From Adiantum capillus-veneris (lineage: Eukaryota; Streptophyta; Polypodiopsida; Polypodiales; Pteridaceae), in contig CM043959.1 in assembly GCA_014529385.2 (NCBI GenBank), positions 15,028,309-15,092,308 of the forward strand: a stretch of DNA of 64,000 bases. The letters run 5' to 3'. A program made the translations under genes and the position numbers. This document shows positions 56,827 to 64,000 of this stretch, one piece after another. The notes under the pieces were generated by a model, which ran no database searches, had not been told where the DNA came from, and saw only the letters and a list, made by a program, of their open reading frames with translations. Positions within the stretch are counted from its first letter, which is position 1; each line of letters starts with the position of its first letter.

Positions 56827-58207
56827 CTAGTGTTGCGATTGGTAATCAACCAAATGACCTTGCTTATCGATAGTAAACTCTCCTATCTTCTTAATACTCA
56901 TCAAAGAGGATTTCAACTCCACCACATTACTATCATAGAGCTCAGCAAAGGGAAGAGATAGACGCAACACTTCATCAACCAATTTTTCCTTCACGTCCAC
57001 ATTGATGCAAGAACCCCCTTGCAAAGTGATCTTAGCTTGCAAGCAAGGCACCTTCAAAATAATAGAGTTCTTTTGACAAGAATAGCAATATGGCTTTGAG
57101 GTTTGTCTACTCACGAAATTCCCTTTGCAAGCTTCACAAATATACTCGACACCAACATTGTTGACATTCACAATCTCCAAAGTTCCAAAAACCTACAGCA
57201 GTAAAAAAGAACAGCAAGATAAATTTCAAAACCATTGCTTTTGAATGTCCATTCTTAACTCACCTTTTTTCCAAAGCCCAAAGCTGCTATTTGTTTCTTC
57301 AATGCATCTTTTAAGTTTGCCTCCAAAGCTTGAGGCAAAGGACACAATATTGTAGAATCTACAATTGATAAAGTGTTGGAACGTTGCTTGAAGATATTGA
57401 TATTGCGTGCCACACAGCTGTAAAACCCATGCTCATTGACACAGTTGACCATGTGATGGTAGTCAGCTTGTCGAGATGGCACAAACAGGAGCTGAAACAA
57501 ATTTCTATTAAAGCCTCACAAAAATTTAAAGCACAAGAACCACAAGAATAAAATTATCGTGGCTCGATCAGACGACGCAGGTCCATCGCTTATCATCAAA
57601 CGAGCGCTACTAGAACCGTCAGTTTTGGTTGTGGTCTCAATTCTCACAACAGTAAATGCAATTGTCACCACAGTGTCCACAGTTGTAGACTCTTGCAAAC
57701 AAAGCAAATCACAAATTCTACGCTCTGGAAACAAAACCAAATCACATTCAAATGGTTCCCCCTTGATAGCGATAGTTGTTGCGTCAGCATGCAAAGCTAG
57801 TTGAAAGGTTCCACCATCATTGTGAACTCTTTGCTTTATGGATGCACCCTCTATGCGCACAAAGTCCCCCACCCCAAAAGACTCAACAAATTGCGAGATG
57901 TAACTTTCCCCCACAACAAATGTTATTGTATGCCTAGCCTCTTGATCAACCAAATTAGCCTTCAGAAATCTTGGGTAAGCAGCTTTTTCGATTTTGTAGG
58001 TCCCATACTTGCACAAAACCTTGCCCAAAAACGCAAAGCGAAAATTTATCAACTCTGAAAGCTCTGAAATGATGAAGGTTGGAGGTCCTTTAGGAGCCAG
58101 AGCGAGCTGAGAACCGAATGTTTCAGCAATAGGTTCAGGCTTTGACGCAGCATGATATCCAAGAGAGCGAGAAGATGAGATCTCAAAAGGTTTCTTAAAG
58201 ATTTTAC
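56827..58207 (-). CDS. RPA-like single-strand DNA-binding protein of the Helentron, multi-exon
   Basis: The exon at about 58207-57540 opens after a gag cag acceptor (KIFKKPFEISSSRSLGYHAA) and encodes an OB-fold: NFRFAFLGKVLCKYGTYKIE, FVVGESYISQFVESFGVGDF, then a second OB-like strand set (VVRIETTTKTDGSSSARLMI). 57500-57255 continues (FQLLFVPSRQADYHHMVNCV). 57180-56827 has the C-terminal zinc ribbon CEACKGNF...YCYSCQ (CxxC-x13-CxxC) and SLPFAELYDSNVVELKSSL. This resembles the large RPA subunit (RPA70-like), a companion gene of many plant Helitrons that would coat displaced strands. Exon limits are approximate. A further 5' exon may be at 58460-58275 (RPLSRSKVQSPLKKLSPKAK). Confidence 0.7.
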
Positions 58208-58898
58208 CTGCTCACAAAACACAGCAATATGGTTTACGCACCACATAAACAAGCAAGATACTCAAAACCACATTTGCTAACGTACTTCTCCCATGTGTGT
58301 AAGCTTTTTTCAATGCTTTCGCCTTCGGACTCAATTTCTTGAGAGGGGACTGAACTTTTGATCTTGACAGTGGTCTTGAGATCAAATTTGTTGAGCTAGT
58401 TTCAATGCGCTCTTGTGACTCAATACAAGTGTCTACATCAAAAACAATTTCAAGAATCAAGCATTAAGAAGTCTAGTTATTTCATCGAAGCATGTCAAAA
58501 AACATACCCTTCTTCTCAATCTCAAAGTCCATTCCTTCCATATGGCTTTAACAATTTCAACTCTGGTATGCGAGGCAAATAGAGGTTCAAGGCAGCATGC
58601 TGCCAAGAAGAAAGACAAAAGATAGAAGAGGCAAGCTATAGAAGTATCCACAAGGGGCCAACACCAAAACTTGAGAGCAAGTAATATGGAGAGAATAGCC
58701 AATGCATGGGGTGAATCAAGAGCAGGGAAAGCTTCAACTTACTAGAGGATGGGAGAAATGTGTGGGCCTCTGAGCTTGAGAAGTTCCTAGAGCGTAAGAG
58801 AGTTAATAGGGAGTAAACTCTTGAGGCAGAATAATGAACTGTTCACAAGGGATAGCAATATATAAAAACCATTATAGGCAGAATAATGAACTGTTCAC

Positions 58899-58918
58899 AC
58901 ACACACACACACACACAC
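58899..58918. repeat. (CA)n microsatellite
   Basis: Ten CA units. Confidence 0.9.
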
Positions 58919-59025
58919 AGAGGCACGCATGAAGAGACTAAATTATGAGAGAAATAAATGAGGGGAGCAAGGAGTGGGCATTAAAGGACAAGGATACTAA
59001 TATATACATACCACTGTAGGATATT

Positions 59026-59162
<137 letters not shown>

Positions 59163-59959
59163 CAGGCATGTGGAGACCAAATGATGACAGAAATAAATGA
59201 GGGGGGTAAGGAGTGGGCCTTAAAAGAATAACAATTATACCTTTTGCAAGGTATCAATAAAATAAGCATATAGATCACAATAGGAAAGCGAACTCATGAT
59301 GGCGACAACTCAGCTCAAAAGTGTCCAATCAAATTTAAACAGGTGTCTAGTTTTTAGAAACAAAAGTGTATTTAAAACACAGTAAATTTTCGCCAAAAAA
59401 AAACATTCACAAATTCAACCTAGTTGTTACACTGTCAAAACAGAAATAATAATCCCACAAAAAAACTGCAAGAAATTATATTGCAGGCAAGTACCATTAT
59501 TAACCATTATTCACTAAAAAATTTGTTGTTCATGCACGAAATTATACTGCTGCAAGAAGTTATCAGAGCCCAATCTATTATCAATTTCTACAAAGAATCA
59601 TTGCATCAAAAATCTAGACCCAAAAGTTTGGACTGAACCCCCAATTTCATAGTATGTTGCCTGCACATGAAAATCTCGCTAACAATGCAAAATGCAAACT
59701 AATTCGGACGACAGAACCCCTTCACCTCCGACCACTCATGCCAACACTGCACTTGCACCAGGGAGAACTTGATATTTGCATGTGGAGACAATGCGAAGGC
59801 CTTCAAGACATATCATACATGGAAGCAATATCAACGCTCCAACAATTGAAATAGCATAATCAAATGCAACATGGAAGGCAAACCATACCAGCGTATGAGG
59901 CATAATTGAAAGACACCATGGGCAACCAGTCCACACCAGAACCAGGAAGAAGTCACAAG

Positions 59960-60030
59960 CTGTACTCAACGGCAAAAAGATATCCAAGAGCCCACATATC
60001 ACCACACTCCCTTGAGACAAAATCAAGAAC
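59960..60030 (-). pseudogene. Possible protein-kinase fragment
   Basis: On the minus strand SRECGDMWALGYLFAVEYSL ends in a stop. D-M/I-W-A-L-G-x-x-x-A-E is the subdomain IX pattern of Ser/Thr kinases. Only about 20 residues match, so the call is weak. It lies between the Helentron and the DEAD-box exons on the same strand. Confidence 0.25.
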
Positions 60031-60124
60031 AAATACACATGTCAAGCACTCACAACAAAAGATTAAGATCAGCTCTAGGCATGAACAATGTGTAAGAGCA
60101 CTCTGAACAAAATCCAACATGAAC

Positions 60125-60298
60125 CAGGCTGGGCATTGACATTCACAATTGTTGGTAATAGGTAAGCAAATGTTTCCCCTGGCCTAGCCATTGCAAGCCC
60201 AGTAAGGTCTCTTCCCTTCAAGGCCATCAGCCAGCCCTGAGCTTGGATTGTTGTTGGCTCGTTGAAACCGGCTCTGATGATGCCTCCAAAAACATAAT
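60125..60298 (-). pseudogene. DEAD-box RNA helicase (DDX5/RH20 type), second exon, Walker A destroyed
   Basis: After an acceptor (gtag) the exon completes an Asp codon split by the intron and reads YVFGGIIRAGFNEPTTIQAQ, GWLMALKGRDL, TGLAMARPGETFAYLLPTIV and NVNAQP. It ends at a GT donor. The Q motif PTTIQ has Thr for Pro, and the family's AETGSGKT reads AMARPGET, so ATP binding should be lost. The exon borders and phase match exon A at 60402-60576. No downstream DEAD or SAT exons are found below 60125. Confidence 0.8.
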
Positions 60299-60401
60299 CT
60301 ACATTTCAAAACACATTAAAATACCAGAGATCATGTAAATGCTCCATTCTTTGTGATTGTCACAACTCATGCGCATAAAACAGGGAGCAATGCTGAGCAA
60401 C

Positions 60402-60576
60402 CAGGAAATGAAGCTGCCTCAAAGGAGCGAATGGCCTTGGGGATGTCATTACCCTCCACTACTATCCCTCGCATTTGTCTACAGGCAGCCACATCATTTG
60501 CTGTCATGGCTACCACACTAGGATGTTCGAAATAGAACGCCTTCGTGAACGGGGGAAGGCCTTTAAAGCTCAAACT
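60402..60576 (-). pseudogene. DEAD-box RNA helicase (DDX5/RH20 type), upstream exon
   Basis: After a tctctccacag acceptor it reads SLSFKGLPPFTKAFYFEHPS, VVAMTANDVAACRQMRGIVV, EGNDIPKAIRSFEAASFP and ends in G before a GT donor. This is the segment just N-terminal to the Q motif in DDX5/Dbp2/RH20 proteins (LPPFEK-x-FY, ITVEG-x-DVPKP, SFEEASFP). Together with exon B it makes a two-exon gene fragment with its intron kept, so it is a genomic copy and not a retrocopy. Capture by the neighbouring Helentron is possible. Confidence 0.82.
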
Positions 60577-60599
60577 CTGTGGAGAGAGATCAACAGCAT

Positions 60600-61780
60600 C
60601 CAAAACCCACTGTGCTCGAGCAAGGAACGTCCCTTCTTTTATAGGCTTCCACTCTCCCCAGCCTCCAACGAGACAGAGTCAGAACCAGATATCTTCGAAC
60701 TAGAGAAGGCCAAACTTTTGCACCCGCCCCAGCCTTCACATCATGGTTGTTCTGCTGCATTTTTTCCTGCTCCCCATCCTGAGCCCCCAAAATCAGTGTT
60801 TTGTGATGAACAAACAATCAAACCACTAAGACAGCAAGGGAGGACCACATTACCCTTTGCAGTCTCGGAAGGATGACGGATCGCCCCATCGAAAAGCCAC
60901 TCAGAACCAGCACTCTTGCTCTCCAGCAAGACTGCCAACCAAAAAAGAAGTACCCAGAACCATGCACAAAGTTGCAGCAAGCCACGGACTTGGGTCTATC
61001 CCATGCACTTCAGGTGAAAGAAGAGTGGCGCATTTGGGTTGTATACAGAGCCCGTGTGCAGAAGTTGTGGAAGAGGCTGTGCCGGACATGATCGAAAGCA
61101 CTGCCAGCAGAAGCTCCGCAATAAAGACAACTGCAATGGAAGTTGTTACCACGTGGTAGAAAAAATTGTGCGCAGGACACAATGCCTCCCATCACATCCT
61201 CGACATGCCCTTGTTTGCGAGGCAAAGCAAGCCGGTCGCGGCTGACACTGCCGACAATAGAACACACGCCAGAACCTGCATAAGCTCCGGGAGGTCAGTA
61301 CGATTGTCTAAGCCAGTAGCGATACAGATCAAGAAGAAAAATGGGCAACCAAAGGACACACCAGTGACCAAAGTGTCACCTTCAAGATCTCAGAGAACTG
61401 CAAGCAAACCAAAAGAAACTGTGCAAGCAAAGAGCGTGTTCTCGGCAGCCTGTTTGCGCTTAGCGGCAGTCTTGAACTCGGCAAGGCAACGAAAGCAGTC
61501 GCCTAGGCATCGGAAGTTTCCTCTCCCCTTGCATCAGCATCCTCACCAGCAACACTTGAGCCCATTTTTATCAGCTTCGAAGACATTGGCGCCTGAGTAA
61601 GTGAAAAGCCAAAGAATTTACATGGCATGCCGTCGGCTAGCATGTTGTCCACTAGACACAGCGGCACAACCCTGCAAATCCTAAACACCCCGCAGGCATA
61701 GCAAAACACAGAGGGAGAGTGAGAGCGAGAGCGAGAGGGAGAGATCTCCCTGTTCGCCATGGCGGGGCGACACATGACCA
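60600..61780. other. Region with unassigned ORFs on both strands
   Basis: The plus frame 61166-61600 is basic (AIQIKKKNGQPKDTPVTKVS, SPSRSQRTASKPKETVQAKS). The minus frame from 61760 starts MANREISPSRSRSHSPS (Arg-Ser repeats) after a CT-rich 5' region and could be the first exon of a gene. The plus frame at 60475-60876 overlaps the DEAD-box exon antisense and is probably spurious. None is identified. Confidence 0.35.
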
Positions 61781-62520
61781 AGCAGCAACACGAAAACCAA
61801 GAAACCCTAGACTGGCGTGCAACCCTCCAACACTAACAAAACCTACCTACGCAACCCTACACCTCTTAAGCCTTAAAGATTTCACCTAACGATAAGAATC
61901 CTAGGACTCGCCTCAGAAGCCTCACCTTTCATTTCAACCACTCAAAACCCACGAACCCTTATCTTCCCACTTATCACCTGCAATAAATAATCCTCACTCA
62001 TTTCCTTCCAAAAAAAACTAAAATCCAAAATTATTTTTACTTAGCACAAAAAGTAGAACCATCACTAAGGCCTTATGCCCTTTGGGCAGGCCAAAAAAAA
62101 ACTAGCCCTTGACATGCACAAATCCTTTAATCTTGACACTTAAGAGTGGCTGATTGATAATTGGTTATAATTCTAAGACTTTATCTACAATGTTGCCATC
62201 GCATTAAGGTGCCTTCAACCTTAGGTCAGTTACACACTACCCATTATGCTCGCTATTTCAAGGCATGGCATTTATTAGAAATGACCACCTGGAATAGGCG
62301 CTATCCTGCTCACACATGCACCATATCCTTGGTAGAATCCAAGTTAGCACCAAAACACTTTTCATTTTAGACGAGGGTACCTAGGGTCGCCCAGATATGG
62401 TGCTACCTGCACCTTTAGGTTGTCAACCAATGAATGCATGGAGCCAACAAAAATAAATTCTCTCTCTTGGCAATGTGTAACAAGCAGCTTGATTGTCCTT
62501 ATTTGGACAGGTGTCCAAAT
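61781..62520. other. Non-coding region
   Basis: No gene recognised. A small palindrome, ccttatttggacaggtgtcc aaatagg, lies at about 62497-62524. Confidence 0.6.
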
Positions 62521-62647
62521 AGGGATGTGTAACGACCCTTAGAATCGGGTCGTGTCCGGGCCAGTGGGGGGAGTTTCATGTATAGAGTCTCACCCAAGCT
62601 GCAGAGCCGATGTAGAAAAAGACCACCTCAACAAGGACGAGCGTGCG

Positions 62648-62738
62648 TGCGTTGTTGTGATTGGGTCACAAACTCCTACATTCAATGGCCAATGCTTGTG
62701 CGTTGCTGTGATTGGGTTACAAACTTCTACATTCAAGA
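62648..62738 (+). repeat. 51-bp-period direct duplication
   Basis: gtgcgttg.tgtgattggg t.acaaact.ctacattcaa is present twice with a period of 51 bases. It lies within text beginning tgtaacgacccttag (62528), which resembles a Gypsy LTR start. Confidence 0.85.
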
Positions 62739-62864
62739 ACGAAGCAAATCCCCCTTAACCCTCGCTTAATCCCTCCGTTTTTTGAAGTGCTAGTGGGGTT
62801 ATTGGGAGCGTTCGTATCTCTTGCGAGCCTTTTTGGAATTTTTGTAAATAAGTCCCCCCACTCT

Positions 62865-62887
62865 CCCCCCCCCCCCCCCCCCCCCCC
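62865..62887. repeat. Poly-C run of 23
   Basis: Uninterrupted C23. Broken C runs also occur at 63380-63410 and 63482-63492. Confidence 0.9.
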
Positions 62888-63224
62888 GTCACTAATTGAC
62901 ACCTCCCTAGGGAAGTGAGATCCATGGCCCACAGTATGCGTCGCAAGGCGGGTGCAATCTGGGCCGTCCGATCGCCGTTTAAACTAGGTGTGAACTAAGA
63001 TTGAGCTTGGGAGGTATGTCCACCACAACGGATTTGGTGTGAACTCGGTGTGAACTGAACGTGAACAAAGTGTGAGCTTGGTGTGAACTGGGGAGGGTCT
63101 GCACACCACACCAAATTTGGTGTGAACTCAATGTAAACTCGATCTGAACTAGGTGTTAACTTGTCCGCGACGTCGCGATCTATAAACTTATCACACACAC
63201 ACACACACTTTTCAACGTAATCGC

Positions 63225-63560
63225 GCAATAGCCTAGTGGTTAGAGTCAATTCCGTGAGTGGGTTCAAGCCCCGGATTCGAGAAAGCGGGAATCTTTTGCA
63301 TTCCATAGACAATCCAATGGTCACAATCAACCGGTGATCGTGAGCCATTGATCCCACCTCCCAAAAGGAGGTGTCAATACCCCCCCCCCCCCCTCCCCCC
63401 CCCGGCCCCCCATGGGAGAGTTGGGTTTTGGCTTTGGCGCTGCTTCCTTTGGAGGAACAGACAAAGGCAGCTGTGGGGGTCCCCCCCCCCTCCCTTTGTA
63501 ACCCTTTTTTAATACAATTCCACTTTCCTCAAAAAAAGAAAAGAAAATAAAAGGCACCTG
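63225..63560 (+). mobile_element. tRNA-like SINE candidate
   Basis: atagcctagtggttagag (A-box region, 63231-63248) and gggttcaagcccc (B-box, about 63261-63273) are spaced as in a tRNA. About 260 bases later comes an A-rich tail (aaaaaaagaaaagaaaataa, about 63532-63552). The internal part contains C-rich runs. No clear target duplication was found. Confidence 0.4.
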
Positions 63561-63574
63561 CCTCATGGTCCCTT

Positions 63575-63585
63575 GGTGGCGTGCC
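63575..63585. repeat. Target duplication of MITE (left)
   Basis: ggtggcgtgcc here and at 63901-63911, exact. Confidence 0.88.
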
Positions 63586-63900
63586 CTCGTTTATAGTGAA
63601 CACGGGGTCGCCTCGAGGGATCAAAGACGCCAGTTGGATCCACCGTCAATCTCGACGAGCGTGACCTAAAAAATTTAGCACCCCTTCGCAGCGCTGGCTG
63701 CTCGAACCCCGGACCTCACCCCACAGACTCCCACGCTCTATCCAGCTCGCCTATCATGCAGCCGTGCTGCGAGTCCGCGTGTACAAGATCTTCCCCCCCC
63801 CCCTCTGCATGCATCCAACGGTCCAAAGCCCTCCCGCTTCGCCGTTAATGAGCGCCACCGTTGATCCCATGAGTGACACCCCGTGTCACTTATAAACGAG
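63586..63900. mobile_element. 315-bp Mutator-like MITE
   Basis: The ends are inverted repeats of about 24 bases with one indel pair (ctcgtttatagtgaacacgg at the left; reverse complement of the right end ctcgtttataagtgacacgg), flanked by an exact 11-bp direct repeat. Duplications of 9-11 bp are the mark of Mutator-like elements. It has no coding capacity. Confidence 0.82.
63695..63758 (-). other. tRNA-like segment inside the MITE
   Basis: On the minus strand gcgagctggatagagcg (D-arm-like) and ggggttcgagc (T-arm-like) are about 30 bases apart. The acceptor stem is not convincing, so it is a tRNA relic or a polymerase III promoter-like piece. Confidence 0.4.
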
Positions 63901-63911
63901 GGTGGCGTGCC
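63901..63911. repeat. Target duplication of MITE (right)
   Basis: Same 11 bases as 63575-63585. Confidence 0.88.
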
Positions 63912-64000
63912 CTACCCCCTTGAATACACCCCCGTACTTTTGTTTCATTTCATCACTTGCTGCAAGTAGACCTGCGCGGTACGTTTCATGGACTGCTCAT

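Larger units (their letters stand above)
51101..58460 (-). mobile_element. Helentron-type Helitron (coding span)
   Basis: On the minus strand, in order: an RPA-like single-strand DNA-binding protein in several exons (58460-56827), a Rep-helicase protein (56689-51875) and an endonuclease domain (51874-51101) joined to the helicase by one TGA. Rep plus Pif1-type helicase marks Helitrons. The endonuclease fused behind the helicase is the mark of the Helentron group. The true ends were not found. A hairpin segment near 50.4 kb is a candidate 3' end. Confidence 0.85.

Noticed and set aside
60475-60876. Plus-strand ORF of 133 codons
   Set aside because: It lies antisense to the DEAD-box exon, whose minus-strand reading has clear family similarity and matching splice sites.

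Overview
The window is a repeat-rich piece of a plant nuclear genome. Plant signatures are an L1-type LINE whose ORF1 has a DUF4283-like domain, Copia elements primed by initiator-Met tRNA (TGGTATCAGAGC), a chromodomain Ty3/Gypsy remnant, cytosolic ribosomal-protein pseudogenes and GT-AG introns. A Sola-like transposase, a Helitron with an endonuclease (Helentron type) and a possible Penelope-like reverse transcriptase make a seed-free vascular plant such as a fern plausible, but the sequence does not prove it. I see no convincingly intact host gene.

Layout. 1-108 is the 3' end of an inverted LINE copy. 256-19176 is one full-length LINE bounded by an exact 17-bp target-site duplication and split by a 12.3-kb DNA transposon (5781-18078; 22-bp identical terminal inverted repeats; AGCT on both sides). 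That transposon carries a two-exon Sola-like transposase on the minus strand, stopped by one TAG. On the plus strand it carries a multi-exon gene for a coiled-coil, zinc-finger, lysine-rich protein and a gene with an FCP1/CTD-phosphatase-like HAD domain. Kilobase arrays of short palindromes (CCACTT..AAGTGG type) surround these genes. 19.2-21.5 kb is non-coding. 21.5-32.7 kb is a decayed Copia element (family A, copy 1) interrupted by a younger Copia element (family B, 24111-31265; 208-bp LTRs differing at one base; 5-bp TSD gtttc).

33-36 kb holds unrecognised ORFs and an LTR-like piece. 36.6-38.1 kb holds three ribosomal-protein pseudogenes (RPS26, RPL27A, RPS27), all on the minus strand and head to tail, joined through A-rich and GA-rich stretches. 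38.2-39.4 kb is built of CT microsatellites and duplicated blocks. 39.5-41.5 kb looks like the 5' part of a minus-strand LTR element. 42.8-46.5 kb is Copia family A copy 2, fused in frame to a Ty3/Gypsy integrase tail and chromodomain, followed by a Gypsy LTR. 49.3-50.1 kb is a reverse-transcriptase-like remnant.

51.1-58.5 kb is a minus-strand Helentron: an RPA-like single-strand-binding protein, then a Rep-helicase protein that continues into an endonuclease domain through a single TGA. Next to it on the same strand (60.1-60.6 kb) are two exons of a DDX5/RH20-type DEAD-box helicase with a destroyed Walker A motif. The right edge holds poly-C tracts, a tRNA-like SINE candidate and a 315-bp Mutator-like MITE with an 11-bp target duplication.

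The most unusual objects are the 12.3-kb transposon with its phosphatase-like cargo and palindromic arrays, the head-to-tail ribosomal pseudogene chain, the Copia-Gypsy fusion ORF, and the Helentron.
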